Assembly (NCBI GenBank): GCA_017453065.1
Contig: JAFTKW010000015.1
Coordinates: 310,001-374,000 of the forward strand
Length of the DNA stretch: 64,000 nucleotides
Source: Lachnospiraceae bacterium
Lineage (GTDB): Bacteria; Bacillota; Clostridia; Lachnospirales; Lachnospiraceae
Direction: 5' to 3'
Every line of letters starts with the position of its first letter. Position 1 is the stretch's first letter. Shown here in pieces: positions 1 to 7,740 of the stretch. Made by a program: the position numbers and the translations under genes. Under the pieces are notes generated by a model that searched no databases, was not told the origin of the DNA, and worked only from the letters and a program-made list of their open reading frames with translations.

Positions 1-249
1 GCATATGTGTTTGGTAGCATCAGTGCAATCATCATGGGTAGCGGAATGAGTCTTGTGATGACAAACATCGGTCAGATCTTGGGCCTTGAAAATGCTATGG
101 TGCCAGGTATTGCAATCGGAGTGGTTGGTATGCTTCTGGCAATCATCAATTACCCAATTTACAAAAAGATGCTTACATCTCGTAAGAACAAATATGCAGC
201 GCAGATTTTGCAACTTAGCGAAGAAATCATGAGCGGCAAGGAAAACTAA
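1..249 (+). CDS. Small membrane protein, 5'-truncated by window edge
   Basis: The reading frame is open from base 1, so only the C-terminal part of the gene is present. It encodes two hydrophobic segments joined by a short turn, followed by a basic stretch and an amphipathic tail that ends about eight residues after ILQLSEEIMS. The gene at 2238-2606 has the same layout and a similar ending (EILRLADELMK), so the two are paralogs sitting on either side of a two-component system. The family is unknown to me. The likely role is a small inner-membrane protein, possibly an accessory or target of that system. Function is not claimed. Confidence 0.75.
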   Translation, partial: AYVFGSISAIIMGSGMSLVMTNIGQILGLENAMVPGIAIGVVGMLLAIINYPIYKKMLTSRKNKYAAQILQLSEEIMSGKEN

Positions 250-313
250 GAAGACAAACTTTCCCTAGGAAACAATATGTTTTCTAGAGAAAATTTGCAA
301 ATAAGCAAAAACG

Positions 314-345
314 TTAACAAAACTTTAACATTTGCATGCTAAGAT
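314..345 (+). promoter_or_regulatory. Direct-repeat response-regulator box and -10 element upstream of the two-component operon
   Basis: TTAACA occurs at 314-319 and again at 325-330, a spacing of exactly 11 bases. Nine bases later comes TAAGAT (340-345), a plausible -10. TTNACA-N5-TTNACA is the form of OmpR/PhoB-family boxes such as the PhoP box of Bacillus, which replace the -35 element. The same layout recurs at 14554-14585. The inference is that the response regulator encoded at 413 activates its own operon from here. The rest of the 250-412 gap shows nothing else. Confidence 0.6.
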
Positions 346-412
346 GAATTTAAGATGCGATGACAATGCCCGATACATAGACAAAAAAGGGTTGCTAAAT
401 AGGAGGTATGCA

Positions 413-1084
413 ATGTTCAAAATATTGGTTGTAGAAGATGATAGAGAACTGAACAGAACCGTCTGTTCCTTTTTGAACCAGAGCGGTTATGAAGCAACAG
501 GTTGTTTAGATGCGTTAGATGCCTATGATGCACTAGAAGGCAATATGTTTGATCTGATTGTGTCTGATATCATGATGCCAGGCGTGGACGGGTTTGAGTT
601 TGCCAAAAGTGTGCGTGAACTCAACGAAGATATTCCAATTCTGTTTATGACAGCGCGCGATGATTTTGCCTCCAAACAGAGAGGATTTCGCATTGGCGTA
701 GACGATTACATGGTAAAACCAATCGATTTGGATGAACTGTTTTTGCGCATTGGCGCTCTGCTTAGACGAGCAAAGATTGCGTCCAGCCGTAAGTTAGAGA
801 TAGGTAGTTTTGTGATGGATGCGGATGAGCATACCGCATACCTAAAGGATGACGAAATCTCACTTACCAACCGAGAGTTCAGTATCTTGTACAAACTGCT
901 TTCGTACCCTAAAAAGACCTTTACCAGAACCCAGCTTATGGACGAGTTCTGGGATGCAGATACAGAGACAGCTCCAAGAGCGGTGGATGTATACATGACA
1001 AAACTTAGACAGAAATTGGTAGACTGTGAAGATTTTGAGATTGTAACTGTTCATGGTTTGGGATACAAGGCGGTGTTGAAATGA
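413..1084 (+). CDS. OmpR-family response regulator
   Basis: A 223-residue DNA-binding response regulator. The receiver domain (about 1-118) has the acidic cluster E8-D9-D10, phosphoacceptor D52 in SDIMMPG, T80 and K102. The C-terminal winged helix (about 128-223) carries the usual LTNREFSIL and VDVYMTKLRQK stretches. I chose the ATG at 413 because AGGAGG lies at 401-406; an in-frame start at 332 would add 27 unconserved residues. Its stop overlaps the start of the kinase gene (ATGA), so the pair is translationally coupled. A TTAACA direct repeat upstream suggests autoregulation. The signal is unknown. Confidence 0.93.
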   Translation: MFKILVVEDDRELNRTVCSFLNQSGYEATGCLDALDAYDALEGNMFDLIVSDIMMPGVDGFEFAKSVRELNEDIPILFMTARDDFASKQRGFRIGVDDYMVKPIDLDELFLRIGALLRRAKIASSRKLEIGSFVMDADEHTAYLKDDEISLTNREFSILYKLLSYPKKTFTRTQLMDEFWDADTETAPRAVDVYMTKLRQKLVDCEDFEIVTVHGLGYKAVLK

Positions 1085-2154
1085 CAAAAAAGAATATCTG
1101 GCATAGAGTAAAAAGGGCAATATACAATTATTCGCTTTTCTTTCTCCTAGTAGCGTTTTTGGTTTCTTGTTCCACCATGCTATTTGTAAGTGTACTAGCA
1201 GAAACCTTGAATTTAGAACTTACTGGAGAAAACTTAAATATGGCGGCAAAGCTTACCTTTGCCAACGTGATTTTCTTGAGTGTCTTGTTCAGCGCTATCG
1301 ACATGATTCGAAGAAAACTGACTACAGACAGGATTACGAAGCATATTGCACAGGCAGCCAAACAGTTAGTACAGGGTGACTTCAGCGTTCGAATTAAACA
1401 AGTGCATCATTTGGGCGCCGATGAAAACCTAAACGAAATTATTTCCTGCTTTAATGCTATGGCAGAGGAATTGTCAGGAGTAGAAACACTGCGAACAGAC
1501 TTTATCGCCAATGTTTCTCATGAGATGAAGACGCCTCTGGCGGTGATGCAAAACTATGGAACTCTTCTGCAAGCACCAGATTTAAGTAAGGAGCAGAGGA
1601 TAGAATATGCCAAAGGGGTTGCCCAGGGTTCGCGCCGTTTGGCAGATATGATGACAAATATTTTGAAGCTAAATCGCTTGGAAAAACAGCAGATTTATCC
1701 AAAAGCAGAAGAATATGACCTAGGAGAGCAACTCTGTGAATGCTTGCTCGCCTATGAGTCTGTATGGGAAAAGAAAGATATCGAAATTGAAACAGATATT
1801 GAGGATGGCGTAAAGGTTAATACCGATGGCGAACTTTTGTCTTTGGTATGGAATAACCTTTTGTCCAATGCCTTTAAGTTTACGCCTGAGGGCGGCAAAG
1901 TTACAGTGCAGCTTACAGCAACGCAGCATCACGCAACTGTAAAGGTGACCGATACAGGTTGTGGTATGAGTTCTGAGGTGGGAGCGCATATTTTTGACAA
2001 GTTTTATCAGGGAGATACTTCTCACGCCACACAGGGAAATGGCCTGGGACTTGCTTTGGTAAAAAGAGTGGTGGATATTATCCACGGTGAGATTAGTGTA
2101 GAAAGTACGCCTGGAAAGGGTAGCACTTTTAGTGTGCGCTTTCGCAGAGGCTAG
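1081..2154 (+). CDS. Sensor histidine kinase, HAMP type
   Basis: A 357-residue membrane histidine kinase that should phosphorylate the regulator encoded just upstream. Transmembrane segments lie at about 17-40 and 57-75, with only a short extracytoplasmic loop, so it may sense signals in the membrane or through a partner. A HAMP linker follows (about 78-130). The H box SHEMKTPL places the phosphorylated histidine at H147. The catalytic domain has N box NNLLSNAFKF, G1 DTGCGMS and G2 GNGLGLALV. The gene overlaps the regulator by four bases. The short loop and the flanking paralogous membrane proteins suggest that these proteins act together. Confidence 0.93.
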   Translation: MTKKNIWHRVKRAIYNYSLFFLLVAFLVSCSTMLFVSVLAETLNLELTGENLNMAAKLTFANVIFLSVLFSAIDMIRRKLTTDRITKHIAQAAKQLVQGDFSVRIKQVHHLGADENLNEIISCFNAMAEELSGVETLRTDFIANVSHEMKTPLAVMQNYGTLLQAPDLSKEQRIEYAKGVAQGSRRLADMMTNILKLNRLEKQQIYPKAEEYDLGEQLCECLLAYESVWEKKDIEIETDIEDGVKVNTDGELLSLVWNNLLSNAFKFTPEGGKVTVQLTATQHHATVKVTDTGCGMSSEVGAHIFDKFYQGDTSHATQGNGLGLALVKRVVDIIHGEISVESTPGKGSTFSVRFRRG

Positions 2155-2237
2155 TAATGAAAATGACTGCGAGCGAAAACTCTTTTTCGAGCGACAGTTA
2201 AATATAGATGAAGAGGATATTTAGATTGGAGATTCAA

Positions 2238-2606
2238 ATGGAAAAAACAGGCTTTAACTATACATATTCTGCAAAGGAGCAGGATGAAGTAAAGAGAATT
2301 AGAGAGAAATACGCAGACAAGCAGGAGAACAAAATGGAACAGCTTCGCCGCTTGGACCAGAAGGTAACTCAAAAAGGAACTATGATGGCAATCATCATCG
2401 GCGTAATTGGGACATTGATTATGGGAGTTGGAATGTGTTGTACCCTTGTTTGGCAAGGCGTATGGTTTGTGGCAGGAATCATCATTGGCTTACTGGGCAT
2501 GGCGGTTCTCGGCATTGCTTATCCAGTATACTTAAACATCACCAAAAAAGAGCGTGAAAAGTATGGCCCTGAAATTCTTAGACTTGCTGATGAGCTGATG
2601 AAGTAA
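2238..2606 (+). CDS. Small membrane protein, paralog of the truncated gene at 1-249
   Basis: A 122-residue protein. The N-terminal half is hydrophilic, charged and probably helical (about 10-45). Two transmembrane segments follow (about 50-70 and 75-97), then a basic patch and the ending EILRLADELMK. I chose ATG 2238, which follows TTGGAG at 2226-2231; the ATG at 2208 has no binding site. It lies 83 bases after the kinase gene with no terminator between, so it is probably in the same transcript. It resembles the truncated protein at the left edge. Function is unknown; a membrane partner or effector of the two-component system is an inference. Confidence 0.8.
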   Translation: MEKTGFNYTYSAKEQDEVKRIREKYADKQENKMEQLRRLDQKVTQKGTMMAIIIGVIGTLIMGVGMCCTLVWQGVWFVAGIIIGLLGMAVLGIAYPVYLNITKKEREKYGPEILRLADELMK

Positions 2607-2619
2607 GGGTTTTAGAAAA

Positions 2620-2647
2620 GGCAGAGACGTAAGTTTCTGCCTTTTTT
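2620..2647 (+). terminator. Rho-independent terminator of the two-component operon
   Basis: A 9-bp stem (2620-2628 with 2633-2641, one G-T pair), GTAA loop, then six T residues. Confidence 0.9.
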
Positions 2648-2666
2648 GCTGTTTAAACTGTGCACG

Positions 2667-2712
2667 CTGAAATTCGGTTTCAGTTGTGCAAACATCATAT
2701 TTCTTGTACAAT
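2667..2712 (+). promoter_or_regulatory. Promoter of the glutamine synthetase gene, with an upstream inverted repeat
   Basis: TTGTGC (2684-2689) and TACAAT (2707-2712) are separated by 17 bases, a good sigma-A promoter. Immediately upstream, CTGAAA (2667-2672) and TTTCAG (2678-2683) form an inverted repeat with a 5-base centre that abuts the -35. This is a candidate operator, perhaps for a nitrogen regulator, but it does not match the GlnR/TnrA consensus closely. Confidence 0.6.
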
Positions 2713-2749
2713 AATAAGTGGGTTACAAAAAATATATATGGAGGGTATT

Positions 2750-4174
2750 ATGGCAAAAACAGCACAAGACATTATCAAATTGATCCAGGACCAGGATATC
2801 AAAATGGTAGATTTCAAGATTGTAGATATCAATGGTCAATTCAGACATGTGACAATTCCGGCTTCTCAATTCACTGAGGATACCATGAAGGATGGTATCG
2901 GGTTTGATGCTTCCAATTATGGTTATGCAGTTGTAGAAAAAAGTGATATGGTGTTTATCCCTGATTTGGAAACTGCAATGATTGATCCATATTGTGAAGT
3001 TACCACTTTGTCTATCACAGGAAATGCGATGATTATTGATTATCCTGAAAATAGACCTTTGGATCAGTATCCTAGAAATATCGTTCTGGCAGCAGAACAA
3101 TACATGAAAGACAGCGGTATCGCAGATACCATGTTGATTTTACCAGAATTTGAGTTCCATATGTTTGACGAGGTGGGCTGGTCTGTGAGATCAAATTCCA
3201 TCGGTGTAGCAGTGGATGCCCAGCAGGCATATTGGAATAGTGATACAGAAGGCCTTGGAGTGGTAGTTCCTCACCAAAAGAACTATCATATTGCAAAGCC
3301 TTTTGATGCGACTTATGAATGCCGTAGCGAGATGTGCCTTGAACTGGAAAAAATGGGTATTGATATCAAGTACCATCATCCAGAGGTTGGCGCAGCAGGT
3401 CAGTTCGAAATCGAGCCTATGCTTGGTCAGATGTCCAAGATGGCAGATGCTTCCATGATGATTAAGTATGTTGTGCACAATACTGCGCTGAAATATGGCA
3501 AGGTTGCTACCTTTATGCCAAAGCCTGTTTACGGCGAAGCAGGCAATGGTATGCATGTACATATGCTTTTGCTTAAGGATGGAGAGCCAGTATTCTCTGA
3601 TGACAATGGCTATTCCCATTTGAGTGAAACTGCACATTATTTTATGGGCGGACTCTTGAAGCATATCGCTGCTCTGTGTGCGATTACCAATCCAAGTACC
3701 AACTCCTTTAAGCGATTGGTGCCAGGATTTGAAGCCCCTGTAACGGTTGGCTATGCTACCTCCAATCGTAGTGCGGTTATCCGTATCCCTGCCTACGCGA
3801 AGACTCCTAATCTGCGCCGTTTCGAGATTCGAAATCCTGATGCTACCTGCAATCCATATCTTTGCTATGCAGCACTTCTGATGGCTGGTTTGGATGGCGT
3901 GAAGAACAAGATTGATCCTCATGCCGAAGGTTGGGGCCCATACGATGTCAACCTGTATCATCTGTCCGATGAAGAAAAAGCGAAACTTACATCTCTGCCA
4001 ACTCGCCTTGAGGATGCTTTGGATGCTCTTGAAGTAGACCATGATTTCCTTACTGCTGGCGGCGTATTCCCAGAGCATATGATCAAGAACTTCATTGCTC
4101 TTAAGAGAAAGGAATGTGCGCAGATGTCTGCAATTCCTCATCCAGCAGAGTTTGACAAATATTTTAATCTGTAA
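2750..4174 (+). CDS. glnA: Glutamine synthetase type I, GSI-beta-like
   Basis: Makes glutamine from glutamate, ammonia and ATP in the cytoplasm as a dodecamer. The 474-residue product is longer than the roughly 440 residues usual for Firmicute GSI-alpha and close to the 469 of enteric GlnA. Recognisable parts are the N-terminal beta-grasp (about 1-100), LPEFEFHMFD with metal-binding glutamate, GAAGQFEIE, the GNGMHVHM histidines, the NPSTNSFKRLVPGFEAP loop and RFEIRNPD. Near the C-terminus VNLYHLSDEE aligns with the enteric adenylylation site NLYDLPPEE, so the tyrosine is kept. I chose ATG 2750 because GGAGGG lies at 2740-2745. It stands alone between its own promoter and terminator. Confidence 0.96.
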   Translation: MAKTAQDIIKLIQDQDIKMVDFKIVDINGQFRHVTIPASQFTEDTMKDGIGFDASNYGYAVVEKSDMVFIPDLETAMIDPYCEVTTLSITGNAMIIDYPENRPLDQYPRNIVLAAEQYMKDSGIADTMLILPEFEFHMFDEVGWSVRSNSIGVAVDAQQAYWNSDTEGLGVVVPHQKNYHIAKPFDATYECRSEMCLELEKMGIDIKYHHPEVGAAGQFEIEPMLGQMSKMADASMMIKYVVHNTALKYGKVATFMPKPVYGEAGNGMHVHMLLLKDGEPVFSDDNGYSHLSETAHYFMGGLLKHIAALCAITNPSTNSFKRLVPGFEAPVTVGYATSNRSAVIRIPAYAKTPNLRRFEIRNPDATCNPYLCYAALLMAGLDGVKNKIDPHAEGWGPYDVNLYHLSDEEKAKLTSLPTRLEDALDALEVDHDFLTAGGVFPEHMIKNFIALKRKECAQMSAIPHPAEFDKYFNL

Positions 4175-4220
4175 AGAGAAGAGATAGGAAACGAAATAAA
4201 TTTTGTATGCAAATGAAAAA

Positions 4221-4256
4221 CTTCCCTGCACGGTTTCGTGTAGGGAAGCTTTTTTT
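4221..4256. terminator. Bidirectional terminator between glnA and the acetyltransferase gene
   Basis: A 12-bp stem (4221-4232 with 4237-4248, one G-T pair) with GTTT loop. A T run follows on the plus strand, and an A run precedes the stem and serves the minus strand. It separates convergent genes. Confidence 0.9.
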
Positions 4257-4863
4257 ACAAATCTATTCGCCTGTCTTTAAAATAAAACTCTTTGTCGTGG
4301 TCATTTACTTCGCGAAGTACCTTGCAAGGATTTCCCACAGCGACTACATTGCTGGGGATATCTTTGGTTACGATGCTTCCTGCACCGATGACTACGTTGT
4401 CTCCAATAGTTACGCCAGGAGTGATGATGACACCTGCTCCAATCCAGCAGTTTTTGCCGATGGTAATAGGCATATTGTATTGATAGCCTTGCTGTCTAAG
4501 TTCGGGCAAGATAGGGTGCCCCGCTGTAGCTAATACAACGTTTGGCCCAAACATGGTGTAGTCACCAACATAGATGTGGGTGTCGTCTACCATGGTGAGA
4601 TTGAAGTTGGCGTACACATTTTTGCCGAAGTGTACATGATGACAACCAAAATTGGAATGAAGTGGAGGCTCAATATAGCATCCTTCTCCAATCTCAGCAA
4701 ACATTTCTTTCATAAGTTGCTGGCGTTTGTCCCATTCTAAGGGACGGGTTGCATTGAAATCGTACAACTTTTCCAAGCACTGAAGCTGCTGACGCATGAT
4801 TTCTTCATCGCCAGGAAGATATAATTCACCGGTATGTAATTTGTCTTTTTCACTTTTGCTCAT
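4255..4863 (-). CDS. Maltose/galactoside O-acetyltransferase family protein (Maa/LacA-like)
   Basis: A 202-residue left-handed beta-helix acetyltransferase that would move an acetyl group from acetyl-CoA to a sugar hydroxyl. The N-terminal Maa segment (about 5-60; EKLYDFNATRPLEWDKRQQL) is followed by hexapeptide repeats from about 75 to 185, including HSNFGCHHVHFGKN and NCWIGAGVIITPGVTIGDN. The catalytic histidine is probably in ATAGHP. The ending NPCKVLRE is typical of this family. AAGGAG precedes the start by seven bases. It is convergent with glnA and monocistronic. The true acceptor sugar cannot be read from sequence. Confidence 0.93.
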   Translation of the reverse strand: MSKSEKDKLHTGELYLPGDEEIMRQQLQCLEKLYDFNATRPLEWDKRQQLMKEMFAEIGEGCYIEPPLHSNFGCHHVHFGKNVYANFNLTMVDDTHIYVGDYTMFGPNVVLATAGHPILPELRQQGYQYNMPITIGKNCWIGAGVIITPGVTIGDNVVIGAGSIVTKDIPSNVVAVGNPCKVLREVNDHDKEFYFKDRRIDL

Positions 4864-4901
4864 GAGAATGCTCCTTGTGTTTTGATTTGACGACCGTAAT
4901 T

Positions 4902-4910
4902 ATTATAGCA
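4902..4910 (-). promoter_or_regulatory. Extended -10 promoter for the acetyltransferase gene
   Basis: Read on the minus strand this is TGC-TATAAT, an extended -10, 39 bases upstream of the start codon. The matching -35 is weak. Confidence 0.6.
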
Positions 4911-4993
4911 TGTTTTGAAGGAAATAGAATGGATTTTTCTGTAGGGTTCCAAGCGAATAGGAGAGGCTAGGAATAAACTGGAAAATTTGAGGT

Positions 4994-5055
4994 TATCGCG
5001 CCAGGAAAAGCAAATACTTGCATAGCAAGTGCTTGCTTTTCCCTTGAGCGCGATA
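4994..5055. repeat. 62-base imperfect palindrome in a gene-poor gap
   Basis: Nested arms pair as TATCGCGC (4994-5001) with GCGCGATA (5048-5055), GGAAAAGCAA (5004-5013) with TTGCTTTTCC (5033-5042), and ACTTGC (5016-5021) with GCAAGT (5025-5030). No T run follows, so this is not an ordinary terminator. The rest of the gap at 4864-5259 holds the acetyltransferase promoter and, near its right end, the ribosome binding site of the next gene; I see no gene in it. Confidence 0.8.
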
Positions 5056-5259
5056 AATCCCAATTTGTCTAACGGAGTTATTGGAAAAACGGATTCACTA
5101 AGTTGGTTTGATTTTGCAAATTATTGCTTTCCGAAAAAAGCACGAATTAAGTAGTCAACAAGATGAGCGCATAGTAAAATATAAAGGTAGGTTGCTTGTC
5201 ATTGCCGACGAGGGGGAACAGATTACGAAATAGTTGAAAGGGTATGAAGGTGGAGTGAA

Positions 5260-5907
5260 ATGATTAATGTATTCAATCTTATTATTTTGATTTGCATAAT
5301 GATTCCGAATATCATCTATGCATTGAAGGTGCAGGATATCAAACCTGTAAGAAGGGAAAAAGAGGACGTTGATGAAACGGGAGAAATCCCTCAGACACAG
5401 AAGGCACCAGAAAAGACTTCCATAGAAGAGATTCTATATGCGGACGTTGAGGAACCGGTGCTTTTGGCGGACGATGCGGATCATTCTAGTGTCGTGTACA
5501 AGGATATCACCCAAAAGAAGAAGCGAAACGACGTGGATGCTGCCAAGAAAAAAGCAAGATGGAAAAGACTGAATCTTCTGATTGGTATCATGGAGACGTT
5601 TTCGAGATTTGCCTGTGTGGTTTTGACGATTGTTCCTTTTGGTGTACTAGAATTTGGATTCAGCAACAAGGAAAACTTTATTATCTATGTCTTTGGAAAC
5701 ATTGCTTTGATTATTACATATTGGGTTTGTTGGTCCTTGTTTATGAAAAAGAGAGCATTTGCAAGAGCTGTTTCGGTGTCAGTCTTGTCTGCGCTTATCT
5801 TCCTTTTGACCGGTCTTACTTTGGATCATTGGTGGCTTTGCTGGGCGGCAGTTTTGTTTGGCGCATGCCATACTGGCATCGTAGTGGAGAGCGTTTGGGA
5901 AGAGTAA
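5260..5907 (+). CDS. Hypothetical multi-pass membrane protein
   Basis: A 215-residue protein I do not recognise. One transmembrane segment opens the protein (about 3-22). A long charged cytoplasmic-looking stretch follows (about 25-103), acidic at first and lysine-rich at its end (QKKKRNDVDAAKKKARWKR). Four more hydrophobic segments lie at about 104-125, 137-158, 167-187 and 189-208. GGTGGAG precedes the ATG. The gene is 62 bases upstream of the phospholipase-like gene and reads the same way, so the two may share a transcript. The charged insert between the first and second membrane segments is the odd part; no function is proposed. Confidence 0.75.
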   Translation: MINVFNLIILICIMIPNIIYALKVQDIKPVRREKEDVDETGEIPQTQKAPEKTSIEEILYADVEEPVLLADDADHSSVVYKDITQKKKRNDVDAAKKKARWKRLNLLIGIMETFSRFACVVLTIVPFGVLEFGFSNKENFIIYVFGNIALIITYWVCWSLFMKKRAFARAVSVSVLSALIFLLTGLTLDHWWLCWAAVLFGACHTGIVVESVWEE

Positions 5908-5969
5908 AATGGTTTCGAGTACAGAGGTAAAGAGAAGCAAGATTGTCTGGTAACTAAAGGAGAGTAAAA

Positions 5970-6725
5970 ATGCCTGAATGGGTTACACATATGATGGTTG
6001 CAGATAAAGTTTTAGAGGAATTTCCGCAACTGGATAGACATGGATTTTATGTGGGCAATGTGGCCCCTGACTGTAATATACAAAATGAAGACTGGACGGA
6101 GTTTACACCTCCAAGAGCGGTGACACACTGGATGCAAGGGAGACGAAAGACTGTCGCTGATGTAGATGCTTTTTGCGAGGAATATATTATAAATCGCAGG
6201 GAGGAAATCTTTGCGAGAGCTACACCATTAGGCGAAGAATATAGTTTTCTTCTCGGATATTATGTGCACTTGATTACAGACGCTGTTTTTCAGGAGATGA
6301 TTCGTGATGAGAGACGTGTGGCTGATGCATGGAAGCGAATCAAAGCCGACGAAGAGATGGTGGAGCGGTTGAAAGCGCTGGAAAAGACGCAAGGCGTGTT
6401 AGAAGAGAATTGGGATACGGTGAAAAAGCTGATTCCACGAGAGGAACGCCTGAGGGAATTTCAAAGTTTGGAGGCGGAGTATTTACAATGTCACCCTAAT
6501 TGTGGGTACTTTACAGATATTATGCCCCTAAAGGAATTCCCAGATTATTTAGACTATCTGCCCCATGGAAGTATCGCTTTTAAGATTCCTTATTTGGGTA
6601 GTTATATTCCAGAGATTTACGAGGGCGCCAAGTTCATCGGCTGGTCCAGAGAAGAGTTTGATGAGTTTTTAGATAGAACAGTGAAACTAGTGGCGAGTAA
6701 GTTTCACGAAAAAGATTTGATTTAG
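5970..6725 (+). CDS. Zinc-dependent phospholipase C-like protein
   Basis: A 251-residue protein of the zinc-dependent phospholipase C / S1-P1 nuclease-like helical fold often annotated as hydrolase. The N-terminus MPEWVTHMMVADKVL supplies a first histidine; GNVAPDC (about 29-35), AVTHWM and GYYVHLITDAVFQE supply further likely metal ligands. The histidine-aspartate pattern in the first 110 residues fits three-metal enzymes. No signal peptide is visible, so it seems cytoplasmic, unlike secreted clostridial alpha-toxins. AAAGGAGAG precedes the ATG. Substrate is unknown and may not be a phospholipid. Confidence 0.75.
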   Translation: MPEWVTHMMVADKVLEEFPQLDRHGFYVGNVAPDCNIQNEDWTEFTPPRAVTHWMQGRRKTVADVDAFCEEYIINRREEIFARATPLGEEYSFLLGYYVHLITDAVFQEMIRDERRVADAWKRIKADEEMVERLKALEKTQGVLEENWDTVKKLIPREERLREFQSLEAEYLQCHPNCGYFTDIMPLKEFPDYLDYLPHGSIAFKIPYLGSYIPEIYEGAKFIGWSREEFDEFLDRTVKLVASKFHEKDLI

Positions 6726-6736
6726 GAGCTATAAAG

Positions 6737-6776
6737 AAAGCACTCATTCACGATATGTGGATGGGTGCTTTTTCTA
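6737..6776 (+). terminator. Terminator after the phospholipase-like gene
   Basis: A 15-bp stem (6737-6751 with 6757-6771, two G-T pairs) with a five-base loop and a short T run. Confidence 0.85.
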
Positions 6777-6785
6777 GTTTTGTAT

Positions 6786-7094
6786 TTACTTAAAATCAGC
6801 ATTGTTCTTTTTTAAAAAGCTTATGTCATTTCCATATTCGCAGGCCAAATCCATATCATTGTCCAAAAAACGCTGGTAGTCTTCCGTGGGAATCTTGGAA
6901 GGCTTCGTTCTTTCGTATATGGTCAGATTCCAGGAATGCTTGCATTTGCCACAACGGTAAATGAGCCACACATCTACAGCCTTTCCGTTGGCGTTTACTC
7001 GAAATCTTCCAGAGTTGACGAATTCCTGTTTTTTTCCACAGCCACCACAGCGGTGATATACCTTGATGGTACTTAAAGAATTAGGTAACTTCAT
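6786..7094 (-). CDS. DUF1062 zinc-ribbon protein
   Basis: A 102-residue protein matching what I know of DUF1062. Two CxxC knuckles are visible, CGGC (about 16-19) and CGKC (about 48-51), framing the conserved stretches NSGRFRVNANGK and DVWLIYRC and followed by WNLTIYER. It is likely a small zinc-binding protein. Its start codon directly follows the stop codon of the upstream gene with no gap and without a clear ribosome binding site, so translation is probably coupled. The family has no established function. Confidence 0.88.
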   Translation of the reverse strand: MKLPNSLSTIKVYHRCGGCGKKQEFVNSGRFRVNANGKAVDVWLIYRCGKCKHSWNLTIYERTKPSKIPTEDYQRFLDNDMDLACEYGNDISFLKKNNADFK

Positions 7095-7424
7095 TTATTT
7101 GCTTGAAGTTTTCCCAGTAACTGAGTGGCTTAGAAGCTTGTTGGCATTGTTAGAATGCACAGAATTCTTCTGCTCTCGGATAATTCTTTGAATGCTCTTG
7201 ACAGATAACGAGTATGCTTCAGCCAGTCCAATGGTGGAGATGCCACCTAGGTATTCTTTATAAATCTTCTCATTTCTGGTTTGAAGAATTTGCCTGGTAT
7301 CTGTGCTGCTTCCCCAGACTTGCTTTTCCTTAGAGGGGATGTATATGGTTTGTCCGTTTACATATTGCTGAATAGTTTCAAGTAATTTTTTTGGCAGAAC
7401 ATCTTCCGCTCTTAAATAGCTCAT
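7095..7424 (-). CDS. CD3324-like helix-turn-helix protein
   Basis: A 109-residue protein resembling the CD3324 family, with a Mor-like helix-turn-helix. The N-terminal half has the conserved AEDVLP, IQQYVNGQTIYIP and WG segments; the second half has RNEKIYKEYLGG followed by a likely DNA-binding helix pair (GLAEAYSLSVKSIQRIIREQK). AGGAGG lies eight bases before the start. It forms a two-gene operon with the DUF1062 gene. A DNA-binding role is inferred from the helix-turn-helix only. The last 20 residues are low in conservation features. Confidence 0.82.
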   Translation of the reverse strand: MSYLRAEDVLPKKLLETIQQYVNGQTIYIPSKEKQVWGSSTDTRQILQTRNEKIYKEYLGGISTIGLAEAYSLSVKSIQRIIREQKNSVHSNNANKLLSHSVTGKTSSK

Positions 7425-7740
7425 TTGTAAATCCTCCTATATTGATGCTTCGGGGATTCATCTGAGCTTACTATTCATTTTTAGAAGCTCAGACTACTGA
7501 GCCATAACATATTTTCTTCTCATAAATAATGCTCCTTCCAAATATTAGTACTTGCTAGCAAACATTATACTCTTTTTACTCTCCTAATCAAACCTTATTT
7601 TTGATTAGAAATATGTGTGCGCCAAGAGGAAAAATGTTTCCGTTTTTGCCAATATATGCTATGATATAAAAGTTCCGCGAAGTTTGACTTTTACGAGATT
7701 TATTAACTTAAAAAAGTGCGGATTAGAGAAAGGTTTTGAC
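7425..7740. other. Divergent intergenic region with an extended -10 promoter for the ABC operon
   Basis: This gap of 316 bases holds no gene. An in-frame GTG at 7615 would extend the ABC gene but has no binding site. TGC-TATGAT at 7657-7665 is an extended -10 for the rightward operon, about 75 bases before its start. A short inverted repeat, GCTCAG (7487-7492) with CTGAGC (7497-7502), lies nearer the leftward genes and could be an operator. Confidence 0.5.

Noticed and set aside
3191-4231. Long open frame antisense to glnA (346 codons)
   Set aside because: It lies wholly over a clear glutamine synthetase gene, has no recognisable motif and reflects codon usage on the other strand.
4994-5055. 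Palindrome read as a terminator
   Set aside because: No T run on either side and no gene ends next to it.
5559-5930. Plus-strand frame of 123 codons within the membrane protein gene
   Set aside because: It is the +1 frame of the 5260-5907 gene, rich in Cys and Trp, and lacks a binding site.
7615-7740. Longer N-terminus for the ABC subunit
   Set aside because: The extension overlaps the probable promoter, lacks a binding site and precedes a normal exporter N-terminus.
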